The notes beneath the pieces were generated by a model. It was given only the letters and a program-made list of their open reading frames with translations, did not search any database and was not told the DNA's origin. DNA of 22,099 nt. Source: Candidatus Peregrinibacteria bacterium (lineage in GTDB: Bacteria; Patescibacteriota; Gracilibacteria; UBA1369; PNNO01). Below are positions 13,385 to 21,579 of this stretch, piece by piece. Made by a program: the position numbers and the translations under genes. Location of the stretch: positions 1 through 22,099 of the forward strand of contig WJKT01000023.1 in assembly GCA_014728955.1 (NCBI GenBank), written 5' to 3'. Each line of letters starts with the position of its first letter. Position 1 is the stretch's first letter.

Positions 13385-14641
13385 TTATTTTCTCCTTATC
13401 AACATCAAATCTCCTAAGTTAGTTCCTGTCGGGCCGGTAACTATTAACCCGTCTGTTTTTTCGAAAAAGTGATACGAATCGTTATTCTCTAAAAATTTTT
13501 CCATCGATAATCCTAACTCTTTGGCTTTAGCAAGCGTTTCTTTCGTCCCCACTGCTCCTGCGGTTTTTTGAGGGCAGATGCCGTCTACGCCGTCGGTTCC
13601 TATTGCGAGTACGGTAAAGTCTTCCCATTTTAGGTTTTTGTCGATTTCGTTTAGGCAAGAAAGCACGAACTCCTGGTTGCGTCCTCCCATTCCTTTTCCT
13701 TTTATAGTAACGGTTGTTTCGCCGGTAATGATGTACACTTTTCCCTGGTCTATGACTTTTTTTAGTATTTCCACTGCCTTGTCCCGGCATTCTCCTGAAC
13801 AATCTGTAGCCAGAATTTCGTTTGGAACGTCATTGTCATCGCAGCATCGTTTTGCAAAATCGGCCACTGTTTGGTGGTTTGCGAGAATGGTTGTATCAAC
13901 TCCTTTAAATATTCCTTGACCTGATTTAATTGTCTCTGTCTTACCTTCTTTTAGAAATCTGAGGACTGTTTGCGGGACTTGGTCAGTCAATCCATATTTA
14001 TCCAAAACGTTAAGAGCATCAGCAAAAGTTGTCTCGTCAGGGGATAATGGCCCGGATGCTATGGTGCTTAAATCGTCACCAATTACGTCTGAAATAACGA
14101 TATTTATGCACCTGGCCGGATATAACGCTTGTGCCAAAAATCCTCCTTTTATCTGTGAAATATGTTTCCGAACTGTATTAATCTCATTAATATTTGCTCC
14201 CGATTTAATAAGCAACGTAGTTGTATCAATCTTTTCTTTTAACGAAACTCCTTCAGCCGGAAGGCACATTAAAGCCGATCCGCCGCCTGAAATAAGCGAA
14301 ATAATCAAGTCGCCTTTTTCAGCTTTGTTGGCAATTTCCAAAATCTTTTTTGCCCCTTCCATTCCATTTTTATTAGGATAGGGATGCGTTGCGTATGTAT
14401 ATTGTATAGAAGCTAGATTCGGTGTCTTTTCGTTTTCCGGCATAATAATACATCCATCACGGATTGCGTCGCCAAAATACTCCTCAACGGCTTCGGCCAT
14501 TCGAGCAGCTCCTTTTCCCGCACCAACAACGTAAAGGTTAGAATATCCGCCTATATCAATGTGTCCCAAATGCTCTTTTACCAGCAAAAATGGATCAATT
14601 TTCTTCAGGACACAAGTGGCAATGTCGAGTAAGGTTTTCAT
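13385..14641 (-). CDS. Glycerate 2-kinase (MOFRL / GckA family)
   Basis: The enzyme phosphorylates D-glycerate to 2-phosphoglycerate. The 418-residue protein matches the class II (DUF4147/MOFRL) glycerate kinases. It has VVGAGKGAARMAEAVEE near residues 38-54, LISLISGGGSALMCLP near 113-128, and NEINTVRKHISQIKGG near 155-170. The C-terminal MOFRL domain has GGRNQEFVLS, AIGTDGVDG and a final GPTGTNLGDLMLI. The start ATG at 14639-14641 overlaps the stop of the hydroxyacid dehydrogenase by 1 nt (TAATG), so translation is coupled. It is the last gene of a five-gene operon and its product step follows directly from the reductase. It converges on purN with no gap and no visible terminator. Confidence 0.94.
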   Translation of the reverse strand: MKTLLDIATCVLKKIDPFLLVKEHLGHIDIGGYSNLYVVGAGKGAARMAEAVEEYFGDAIRDGCIIMPENEKTPNLASIQYTYATHPYPNKNGMEGAKKILEIANKAEKGDLIISLISGGGSALMCLPAEGVSLKEKIDTTTLLIKSGANINEINTVRKHISQIKGGFLAQALYPARCINIVISDVIGDDLSTIASGPLSPDETTFADALNVLDKYGLTDQVPQTVLRFLKEGKTETIKSGQGIFKGVDTTILANHQTVADFAKRCCDDNDVPNEILATDCSGECRDKAVEILKKVIDQGKVYIITGETTVTIKGKGMGGRNQEFVLSCLNEIDKNLKWEDFTVLAIGTDGVDGICPQKTAGAVGTKETLAKAKELGLSMEKFLENNDSYHFFEKTDGLIVTGPTGTNLGDLMLIRRK

Positions 14642-15612
14642 TATTGGGTAACGAGAAATTGTGGTTTTTTATCGTTCAACGCGTCGATAATATTTTGCGC
14701 GGCTATTTCAGACATCTTCGTTCGCGCTTCGCAGGTAGCAGAACCCGTATGGGGAGCTAGTACAACATTATCAAGTTTTTCCAGTCCGTCTGCCATCTTT
14801 GGTTCTTTTTCATAAACATCCAAGCCGGCACCGAAAATCTTTTTATCTTTTAGCGCTTGAACAAGTGCATCCTCATCAATAATTTGTCCCCGTGCAGTAT
14901 TTACCAAAATAGCCTCTTCCTTCATCAGATTAAGTAAATTTTCGTTAATAAGGTGATGTGTTTCGGGGGTGTAGTTGAGATTAATCGATATGTAATCTGA
15001 TTCTTTGCAAAGCGTTTCCAAATCAACTTTTGTAGCATTAGTATCTTTTTCAAATTCTTCTTTTACATTTCGATCGAAATAGAGAATATCCATATTGAAA
15101 CCTTTATGCATTTTTCGTCCGATATTGCTGCCAATTCTTCCCGTACCGATGATACCAAGTTTCTTTCGTGTAACCTGTTGTCCCAAAAGAAGCATAGGTG
15201 CCCATCCTTCATATTTTTTTTCTCGCATAAAACGATCTCCTTCCGGAATACGTCGTGCAACGGCAAACATAAGAGCGATAGCCATATCCGCGGTTGCGTT
15301 GGTTAACACCCCGGGCGTATTGGTTACCATAATATTCCGCTCTGTAGCCGCTTTAAGGTTTATATTGTTATATCCCACTGCATAATTTGAAATAACTTTG
15401 CACTGAGATCCTGCAGCATCCATAACTTCACTATCCATTTTGTCGGTGAGCAGACTTAAGATTGCATCTCTTCCCTGTACTTTTTCGAGTAACTCTTCCC
15501 GAGAGAGCACGCGATCATCCGGATTAACTTCTATAGCATCGTCTCCAAATGTTTCTTTGAGCATCAGAAGCCCCTTTTCGGGAATTCTTCTGGTAACGTA
15601 AATGCTGGCCAT
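14641..15612 (-). CDS. D-2-hydroxyacid dehydrogenase (glyoxylate/hydroxypyruvate reductase type)
   Basis: This 323-residue protein belongs to the D-isomer-specific 2-hydroxyacid dehydrogenases, closest in style to GyaR glyoxylate/hydroxypyruvate reductases. The NAD-binding loop GTGRIG spans 156-161, and Asp180 closes the second strand, which favours NADH over NADPH. Catalytic residues are Arg241 (NTARGQIID), Glu270 (DVYEKEP) and His288 (APHTGSAT). The substrate-side NYAVGYNNIN stretch is family-typical. Its position between an aminotransferase and a glycerate kinase supports hydroxypyruvate reduction to D-glycerate. The start ATG at 15610-15612 follows a pyrimidine-rich AACACTCCC stretch also found before the aminotransferase gene. 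Confidence 0.93.
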   Translation of the reverse strand: MASIYVTRRIPEKGLLMLKETFGDDAIEVNPDDRVLSREELLEKVQGRDAILSLLTDKMDSEVMDAAGSQCKVISNYAVGYNNINLKAATERNIMVTNTPGVLTNATADMAIALMFAVARRIPEGDRFMREKKYEGWAPMLLLGQQVTRKKLGIIGTGRIGSNIGRKMHKGFNMDILYFDRNVKEEFEKDTNATKVDLETLCKESDYISINLNYTPETHHLINENLLNLMKEEAILVNTARGQIIDEDALVQALKDKKIFGAGLDVYEKEPKMADGLEKLDNVVLAPHTGSATCEARTKMSEIAAQNIIDALNDKKPQFLVTQ

Positions 15613-15630
15613 TTGAGGGGAGTGTTAGTG

Positions 15631-16836
15631 TTAAGGTTGGTAAATACTTTCAATATAAGATTTAATACGTGAAAGTCCTTCTTTAATATCTTCCTCGGTC
15701 GATACATATGAGAATCGTACAAAATCATCTCCAAAGAGTCCAAATACCGTTCCCGGCAAAATAAGCACATGAGCTTCTTTCATAATCCGATCGCAAAGCT
15801 CATCTGCGGTAATTGAAAGTTTGTCGAGAAGTTCCCGTACATTAACCATCAGATAAAATGCACCTTTCGGAGAATGACAACTCATTCCCGGAATATCGTT
15901 AACAAGCGAAACCATTAAATCTCTTCGCTTTTTGTATTCATTGAGCATGTAATCAACCTGATCTTGCGGGCCGGTAATTGCCTCGAGTGCTGCATATTGA
16001 GAAATGGTATTGGTACAAGAAGTATCATTGCATGCAAGTTTTTCAATATAGTCGGCCATTTTCTTGTTTTTGGTAACGGCCCATCCGATTCTATACCCGG
16101 TCATTGCGTATGTTTTTGAGCAACCATTAAGCATAACAGTCCGTTCCTGCATACCTGGAACGCTGGTAATTGAAATGTGCTCACCATCATGAACCATTCG
16201 ATCATAAATCTCATCTGATAAAACCCACAAATCATGTTCAATTGCGATTTGTGCAATTTCTTCAAGGAGCTCTTTTGTATAAACACCTCCTGTTGGATTT
16301 TGCGGAGAATTAATGATGATCATTTTTGTTTTTGGTGTAATAAGTTCTCGAAGTTCATCTGCGGAAAAGTTGAAATCATTCTCTTCTTTTAACTGAATCG
16401 GAACCATTTTCCCTCCGAGATATTCAGTAACAGAGCCGTAAATAGGATATGAAGGATTTGGAACGATAACCTCGTCTCCTTCATCTAGAAGTGCATTAAG
16501 CATGTAGAACATAACCGGTTTTCCTCCGGGAACAACGATAACATCTTCTTCAGAATACGGTTCAGCTGAATAGTTGCTAGAAAGTTTTGCAACGGCTTCT
16601 CGTAGTTCGGGAATTCCGGGAGTAGCGGTATAATGTGTTTGATTATCTTTAATTGCCTTTATTGCTGCTTCGTTGATGTTTTCGGGCGTATCAAATCCTG
16701 GTTCTCCAATTTGAAGGTACACAAGACTTTTACCTTGTGGTTTAAGAACTTCCTTTTCGAATTTCTTTGCTTTTCCGATTACGGCAAATGCATTTTCTGT
16801 ACCAAGATTTGGCATGCGTTTTGAAAAAGGTTTCAT
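15631..16836 (-). CDS. Pyridoxal-phosphate class I/II aminotransferase
   Basis: The 401-residue fold-type I aminotransferase keeps all cofactor residues. Lys241 (NGCSKTYAMTGYRIGW) forms the Schiff base, Asn180 is in SPQNPTGG, Asp208 and Tyr211 are in LSDEIYDRMV, and Arg249 binds the phosphate. A late Arg in FVRFSYV should bind the substrate carboxylate. The family (aspartate, alanine and LL-diaminopimelate aminotransferases, among others) does not reveal its amino donor. Operon context suggests a serine or alanine to hydroxypyruvate or glyoxylate exchange, but this is inference. The start ATG at 16834-16836 gives the usual KPFSKRMPNLGTE opening. It sits 27 nt after the transketolase C half and 18 nt before the dehydrogenase. 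Confidence 0.92.
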   Translation of the reverse strand: MKPFSKRMPNLGTENAFAVIGKAKKFEKEVLKPQGKSLVYLQIGEPGFDTPENINEAAIKAIKDNQTHYTATPGIPELREAVAKLSSNYSAEPYSEEDVIVVPGGKPVMFYMLNALLDEGDEVIVPNPSYPIYGSVTEYLGGKMVPIQLKEENDFNFSADELRELITPKTKMIIINSPQNPTGGVYTKELLEEIAQIAIEHDLWVLSDEIYDRMVHDGEHISITSVPGMQERTVMLNGCSKTYAMTGYRIGWAVTKNKKMADYIEKLACNDTSCTNTISQYAALEAITGPQDQVDYMLNEYKKRRDLMVSLVNDIPGMSCHSPKGAFYLMVNVRELLDKLSITADELCDRIMKEAHVLILPGTVFGLFGDDFVRFSYVSTEEDIKEGLSRIKSYIESIYQP

Positions 16837-16863
16837 GGGGATAGGGAGTGTTAAAGAGTAGAA

Positions 16864-17811
16864 TTAAAGTGTGCGATCAAGTACGTTTTTTGTTTTTTCA
16901 ATAATTTCTTTTGAAGTAATACCGTATTTTTCCATGAGCTCTCTTGGCTTTCCCGATTCCCCAAAGGTATCGTTTATTCCTACCATTTCGGCTGGTACCG
17001 GATGTTCTTGGGCAAGCACTTCCAAAATAGCGCTTCCCATGCCTCCCGCCATTTGATGTTCTTCGGCGGTGACCAGGTGTCCTGTTTTTTTAACCGACGT
17101 AATGATAGTTTCTTTATCGATGGGTTTTATTGTATGCAGATTAATAACTTCTGCGTTTATATTTTCTTTTGCAAGCTGCTCTGTTGCATCCAAGGCTTCG
17201 GAAACCATTGGACCGCATGCGACAATAGTTACATCTGAACCTTCTTTCATAATATTAGCTTTTCCTACTTCAAATTTTGTATTTTCGTCAGTAACTACGG
17301 GCACTTTTTCTCGTCCGAATCGTATATAAACCGGTCCATTGATTTTCGCTGCGGCCAGAACCGCTTTTTTGGTTTCGTAATAGTCGGTTGGAACCAAAAC
17401 TGTCATGTTTGGAATAACCCTCATGATTGCAATTTCTTCCAGTGCCTGGTGTGTTGCTCCGTCAGGTCCTACTGAAATTCCTCCGTGAGCCCCACCGAGT
17501 TTTACGTTTAACCCTCCATAGCAAATACTTGTTCTAATTTGTTCCCATGCTCTTCCGGAAACAAAAACCCCATATGTTGCGACAAAAGGAATAAGGCCGG
17601 TAAGTGATAGTCCTCCGGCGGTATTAATCATATTTTGCTCAGCGATACCCATGTCAAAAAATCTCTTTGGATATTTTTCTTTAAATAGAGAAGTGAGTGT
17701 GGATTTTGCAAGATCAGCATCAAGCACAACAACATTCGGGTTTTTTTCACCCAATTCTATAAGTGCGTCTGCCCATCCTTTTCTGGTTAACATCATTTCT
17801 CTTTCCGCCAT
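16864..17811 (-). CDS. Transketolase, C-terminal half (pyrimidine-binding and C domains)
   Basis: This is the second subunit of a split transketolase, 315 residues. Its pyrimidine domain contains the cofactor-activating Glu in FFDMGIAEQNM (about residue 58), plus ATYGVFVSGRAWEQIR and KLGGAHGGISVGPDGATHQALEE. The C-terminal domain runs from SDVTIVACGPMVSEA through HTIKPIDKETI, ending in GESGKPRELMEKYGI. The active site forms only with the N half encoded 12 nt upstream. Split transketolases of this kind are common in archaea and many bacteria with small genomes. The start ATG at 17809-17811 gives MAEREMMLTRKGWADAL; an internal ATG at residue 6 or 7 is possible. It exchanges two-carbon units in the pentose phosphate pathway and can use hydroxypyruvate as donor (family knowledge). 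Confidence 0.94.
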   Translation of the reverse strand: MAEREMMLTRKGWADALIELGEKNPNVVVLDADLAKSTLTSLFKEKYPKRFFDMGIAEQNMINTAGGLSLTGLIPFVATYGVFVSGRAWEQIRTSICYGGLNVKLGGAHGGISVGPDGATHQALEEIAIMRVIPNMTVLVPTDYYETKKAVLAAAKINGPVYIRFGREKVPVVTDENTKFEVGKANIMKEGSDVTIVACGPMVSEALDATEQLAKENINAEVINLHTIKPIDKETIITSVKKTGHLVTAEEHQMAGGMGSAILEVLAQEHPVPAEMVGINDTFGESGKPRELMEKYGITSKEIIEKTKNVLDRTL

Positions 17812-17823
17812 TGAATATAGGTA

Positions 17824-18687
17824 TTATGAATATTTTTTATGTACTGAAGCTTCCCGCTCATCAAGCTCTTTCATTGCTTTTTCAAAGTGTTCTTTGTCGG
17901 GTGCTTTCCCATGCCAGCCCGCTTGATTTTCCATATAAGAAACACCTTTTCCTTTAATTGTATGTGCAAGAACTACTGTTGGTTTTCCCTTAAGGCTAAT
18001 TGCTTTTTGTATTCCTTTTCGAACCTGTTTAAAGTTGTGACCGTCTTTTACTCTTACAACATGCCAATTAAAGCTTTCGAACTTTTTATCAAGAGGGGCA
18101 ACGCCCATTACGTCTTCACAGTGTCCATCAATTTGAAGCTTGTTGTAGTCAACAAGCAGTACAAGGTTGTCGAGTTTAAAATGTGCCGCAGCCATAATAG
18201 CTTCCCAGCTTTGTCCTTCCTGAAGGTCTCCTTCACTTGAAAGGCCAAACACTCTGTTTGATTTTCCTTGCGTTTTAAGTCCAAGAGCAACCCCCTGCGT
18301 TATTGACAAGTTCTGGCCGAGTGAACCTCCGGACATCTCAATTCCTTTTGGATAGAAACGAGAAGGATGTCCTTGCAGGTCCGATCCGAGCTTTCTAAAA
18401 CTGGTAAGCGTTGCCGGATCAAAGTATCCCACTCGAGCTAAAATTGAATAAATTGCAGGAGTAATATGACATTTGCAAAAGATCATTCGATCACGCTCCT
18501 CCCAATCGGGATTGTCCGGATCGTGTTTTAAAAATTCGTAATAGAGAGTAATAAGTAATTCAACAGACGATAAAGAACCGCCCGGATGTCCTGAACCGGC
18601 AGCGTGAGTCATTTCAACAATATCACGCCTCATACGAATTGCTTTCAGGAGTCGTTCCTTGTCCGTGAGCGTTTGTGGGTAAGTCAT
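17824..18687 (-). CDS. Transketolase, N-terminal half (thiamine diphosphate-binding)
   Basis: This 287-residue subunit binds the diphosphate of thiamine diphosphate. Visible blocks are AAGSGHPGGSLSSVELL (30-45), KCHITPAIY (72-80, normally KGHA.P), QGHPSRFY, SGGSLGQNLSIT, and the metal/cofactor motif around 150-182. That motif reads SSEGDLQEGQ with the DYNKLQIDG end. The usual GDG triplet is SEG, so the Asp that coordinates Mg is replaced by Glu while Asn182 is kept. These substitutions are notable but probably compatible with activity. The gene heads the five-gene operon. A weak minus-strand -10 (TACTAT, 18723-18728) lies about 36 nt upstream. The 142-nt gap to the next gene contains nothing else I can support. 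Confidence 0.93.
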   Translation of the reverse strand: MTYPQTLTDKERLLKAIRMRRDIVEMTHAAGSGHPGGSLSSVELLITLYYEFLKHDPDNPDWEERDRMIFCKCHITPAIYSILARVGYFDPATLTSFRKLGSDLQGHPSRFYPKGIEMSGGSLGQNLSITQGVALGLKTQGKSNRVFGLSSEGDLQEGQSWEAIMAAAHFKLDNLVLLVDYNKLQIDGHCEDVMGVAPLDKKFESFNWHVVRVKDGHNFKQVRKGIQKAISLKGKPTVVLAHTIKGKGVSYMENQAGWHGKAPDKEHFEKAMKELDEREASVHKKYS

Positions 18688-18829
18688 TTCTTTGCTGTAA
18701 GAATTGTTTGTCGTTCGAATTGATAGTACATTGCAGTGACAATATCAAGGAATAAACGTTGTGCGATTGGGCAAAACGTACTGAAGTTTATGTTTTGAAG
18801 ATACAGAAAAGGGGGCGAAAAATGTATTG

Positions 18830-20137
18830 TTATATTTTCCCTTTCATTGTGTCTCGTGCATTTTCATCTAATGTGGCTTTGTTTTCACGAATATCCAGTG
18901 TTATGCCCCCTTTAACGAACGTATTTGCTTCGATGTCTTTTGGTATAACCAAGCCGGCTCCAATCATGCAATTAGACCCGATTTTTACACCCGGCATAAA
19001 GCTTGTGTTTATTCCGCATCGAATGTTTTCGCCTGTAACTAGCCCGAATTTATTTGTTCCGCTGCAAACTTTTTTACCCCGCACATTTACCGGGATATTT
19101 TTTTCATCGAGTCGTAAGTTCCCTGTAACCGTTCCGCTTCCAAACGAACAGTTGTCTGAAATGATGCTGTCTCCTATGTAATTTGTGTGTGTCCAAACGT
19201 TTTTTCCAAGGTATGATCGTGCGATTTCTGTTGAATATCCAACAACGCATCCTTCGTTAACCATTGAGTCTCGCACTAAAGAATTGTTTGCTACGATTAC
19301 TCCTTTTCCGATGTATGCAGGGCCACTAACTGTAGCGTGGTCAAAGATTCTAGCGCCTTCTTCAATAATTACATCTCCTTTAATAACAGCTGATTCAGCA
19401 ATTTGAGCATCTTTTGAAATAGATTTCCCCATATTTCCAAAGAAGTATTTCATCACGTCAAAAACATGCCATGGAAATTTAATAGGCTGCCAATATCCAT
19501 CAAACTCAGCGGCTTTCATTTTTGCGCCTCCTTTTATTAACGAATCTAAAGCAACTTCATATCGGTCGTCGCGATCGCTGGAAACTGTCTTTAATTCTTT
19601 AATTAATTTCTTAGGATTTTTATGACAGTGAATAACTATATTTACAAGATCACTTGGCTCGTTTCCTTCTCCAGGCTTCTCGATTATTGAAGTAATAAAC
19701 CCATCTGAATCTATCTCTAGGTACCCGCCCGGAAAATACTGCTCAACTTTTTTCCCAACAATCACACTATCAACTTCTTTGTCGTTTGCGGCATCTACAA
19801 CAAGTTCATAAGCTTTTTCATCAACTACATCGTTTGAGCTAACAATGCAGATCGGATCTTCTCCAACAAAATCTTCACAAGCAATAACCGCTCCCGCCAT
19901 TCCTTCATCCAAATTTTCCTGCTCAACAACTTGGTACGTAATATTTTCAAATTCCAAAGCTTTTAATTTATCTAAATTATGGGCACCGCCAATGACAACA
20001 AAATCATTAAAACCGGCATCAATAAGCGATTCTATTTGATGAACGATTAATGGCTTTCCCAAAAACATTAAAAAATTCTTATCCGGGACCGGTTGCATTC
20101 GCTGGCTTCTTCCAGCAGCGAGCAGCAATACTTTCAT
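18830..20137 (-). CDS. Sugar-nucleotidyltransferase with left-handed beta-helix (GlmU-like)
   Basis: This 435-residue protein has an N-terminal nucleotidyltransferase domain (about 1-235), with LLLAAGRSQRM, Pro/Lys20, FLGKPLIVHQIESLIDAGF and IVSSNDVVD. A C-terminal left-handed beta-helix (about 243-415) is built of hexapeptide repeats (ISKDAQIAESAVIKGDVIIEEG and following). This is the GlmU/UDP-GlcNAc pyrophosphorylase or glucose-1-phosphate thymidylyltransferase architecture. The activation loop GRSQRM departs from the usual GxGTRM. The FDGYWQPIKFPWHVFDV segment resembles sugar-phosphate nucleotidyltransferases. The exact sugar and base cannot be told from sequence. It starts 7 nt after the PurP-like gene, with no Shine-Dalgarno, so the two form one transcript. 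Confidence 0.85.
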   Translation of the reverse strand: MKVLLLAAGRSQRMQPVPDKNFLMFLGKPLIVHQIESLIDAGFNDFVVIGGAHNLDKLKALEFENITYQVVEQENLDEGMAGAVIACEDFVGEDPICIVSSNDVVDEKAYELVVDAANDKEVDSVIVGKKVEQYFPGGYLEIDSDGFITSIIEKPGEGNEPSDLVNIVIHCHKNPKKLIKELKTVSSDRDDRYEVALDSLIKGGAKMKAAEFDGYWQPIKFPWHVFDVMKYFFGNMGKSISKDAQIAESAVIKGDVIIEEGARIFDHATVSGPAYIGKGVIVANNSLVRDSMVNEGCVVGYSTEIARSYLGKNVWTHTNYIGDSIISDNCSFGSGTVTGNLRLDEKNIPVNVRGKKVCSGTNKFGLVTGENIRCGINTSFMPGVKIGSNCMIGAGLVIPKDIEANTFVKGGITLDIRENKATLDENARDTMKGKI

Positions 20138-20144
20138 AGTTAAA

Positions 20145-21317
20145 TTACGTTACGATTTCTGATAATTTTCCTGCTTTGATTGCATCGTTAATTTCCATTG
20201 CAATTCGTTGTCCGTAGCTCACGCTTTGTCCATATAAATATCCTGAGTATGGAGTAAATGGAGTCCCCGGCGAGCCCGGAATTCGCATGCTAACGTCAAA
20301 AATTACGATTTCTTCTTTTCCATGTTCAGCTGATACAGCTCCTTGTAATGCAAACGGACCGATCATTCCGGGAGCAACTTCTTTTTCTAGCGTTGCAATA
20401 AATTTTTCTCCGGCAACAAACGCTTTTTCCAAAATAGATTCCTTAACAGTACATGAAATATGCCCTGTCTCAATCATTTTCGGCTTATATCCGCTATCGA
20501 GTAAGGCTGTTTGTACTTTTGCATCGAGTCTTAAAAATCCATCGAGACCGGTTTGTCTTCTGGTATCTGTCCCCATTAATTCAAGTTCGCCTGTTAACGG
20601 AGAATAGAAAAAATTAAAGTTAACTTGTGCTCCGATAACAAATTCTTCAATAACAGCATTATCCAAATCTTTTTGAACAATAAGCCCTTTTTCGATCATG
20701 TCCTGGCTCATATCAAAGAAGTCATCAGTCTTTGTGATTGTAAAAAATGCTCTTTCATACCCTCTAATTGCCTCATTAACTTTGATAAGAAGTGGGCCAC
20801 CTTTTTTACTAAAGTGATCATCCAAAGCTTTTCGGGTTTGCTCTTCTGAAAATCCGCTATCTCCTTTTCTGATAATTTTGGGAATTCTAATTCCAGCCTT
20901 TTCAAGTAGCTCATACTGATTGTTTGGCTGATCTCTTTCTTCTAATTTTACTAAGATTCTGTTCCCGTAAATTGGCACGTTGAATTTTTTCTCAACCATA
21001 TCGAAATCCTTAAAATAAACCCAAAAATATCGATTGTGGATAAAGATAGTATTTCTTTTTCTAAGTTCTTCTTGAACGTCTTCTTTTACAATGTCCGAAA
21101 ATTCATCAACGATAATTGTCTCGTCGATACAGCCTTTGCCATCTCGAGCTTTGTAATATTTGTTGTATGTTTTCTCACGGCCTTTTTTACAAACTGCCAA
21201 AGTTTTAAAGCCGAGTTTTTTTGCTCCGGTACAAACATCCAAAGCGCTGTGTCCTCCAAGAACACCTATAGTGATGTCTTTTGAATCGTATTGGCTAATA
21301 ACTTTTGATATGTCCAT
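20145..21317 (-). CDS. Archaeal-type PurP-family ATP-grasp ligase
   Basis: PurP (FAICAR synthetase) uses ATP and formate to formylate AICAR in archaeal purine synthesis. The 390-residue protein follows PurP closely. The N-terminal block is DITIGVLGGHSALDV. The middle has FNVPIYGNRILVKLEERDQ and LEKAGIRIPKI. The ATP-grasp core has EEFVIGAQVNFNFFYSPLTGELELMGTDTRRQTGLDGFLRL. The C-terminal half has APGMIGPFALQGAV, then FDVSMRIPGSPGTP and SGYLYGQSVSYGQRIAMEI. Bacteria normally use PurH instead, so an archaeal-type gene here implies transfer or a special pathway. PurP has functionally unclear paralogues, and pairing with a sugar nucleotidyltransferase rather than purine genes leaves the substrate open. 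An extended -10 promoter lies upstream. Confidence 0.88.
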   Translation of the reverse strand: MDISKVISQYDSKDITIGVLGGHSALDVCTGAKKLGFKTLAVCKKGREKTYNKYYKARDGKGCIDETIIVDEFSDIVKEDVQEELRKRNTIFIHNRYFWVYFKDFDMVEKKFNVPIYGNRILVKLEERDQPNNQYELLEKAGIRIPKIIRKGDSGFSEEQTRKALDDHFSKKGGPLLIKVNEAIRGYERAFFTITKTDDFFDMSQDMIEKGLIVQKDLDNAVIEEFVIGAQVNFNFFYSPLTGELELMGTDTRRQTGLDGFLRLDAKVQTALLDSGYKPKMIETGHISCTVKESILEKAFVAGEKFIATLEKEVAPGMIGPFALQGAVSAEHGKEEIVIFDVSMRIPGSPGTPFTPYSGYLYGQSVSYGQRIAMEINDAIKAGKLSEIVT

Positions 21318-21344
21318 ATATGAATAGTTTAATTTTGTGGGCGC

Positions 21345-21353
21345 ATTATAACA
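21345..21353 (-). promoter_or_regulatory. Extended -10 promoter of the PurP/nucleotidyltransferase operon
   Basis: On the minus strand the site reads TGT-TATAAT, a perfect -10 hexamer with the TGN extension. The -35 region is AT-rich and poor. The start near 21338 gives a leader of about 21 nt. Confidence 0.7.
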
Positions 21354-21396
21354 CGATTTATTTTAATAAATTATACTTTGTATTAAAAATTAAGAC

Positions 21397-21561
21397 TTGA
21401 CAAAACCGCAACTTATTGCAATTATTATTGTTCTTGTATATGTAATAGAATAAATGACTCTTTAATGAGTATGTTTATTCTTAGAAACTTGACAACTAGC
21501 TGGCGAAAAAAGGTTTGCTTCTATAGCAAACCAAGCAACCATAACAAGCGCTTAAGTGCGC
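21397..21561 (+). promoter_or_regulatory. Promoter and structured leader region of the lipoprotein-like gene
   Basis: A TTGACA at 21397-21402 lacks a well-placed -10. TTGCAA (21416-21421) with TATGTA (21439-21444), 17 bp apart, is another option, so the start is not resolved. The leader holds a perfect 7-bp hairpin: GGTTTGC 21512-21518 pairs with GCAAACC 21526-21532 around a seven-base loop. A second small dyad, GCGC 21548-21551 with 21558-21561, lies just before the Shine-Dalgarno. A long structured leader contrasts with the 0-30 nt leaders elsewhere in the window. Confidence 0.4.
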
Positions 21562-21579
21562 AAAAGAAAGGGAAGAAAA

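Noticed and set aside
13578..13919. Long antisense ORFs over the glycerate kinase and over other genes (for example 945-1271, 14061-14381, 20287-20607)
   Set aside because: They lie antisense to strongly conserved genes, show no domains and have compositions typical of shadow frames.
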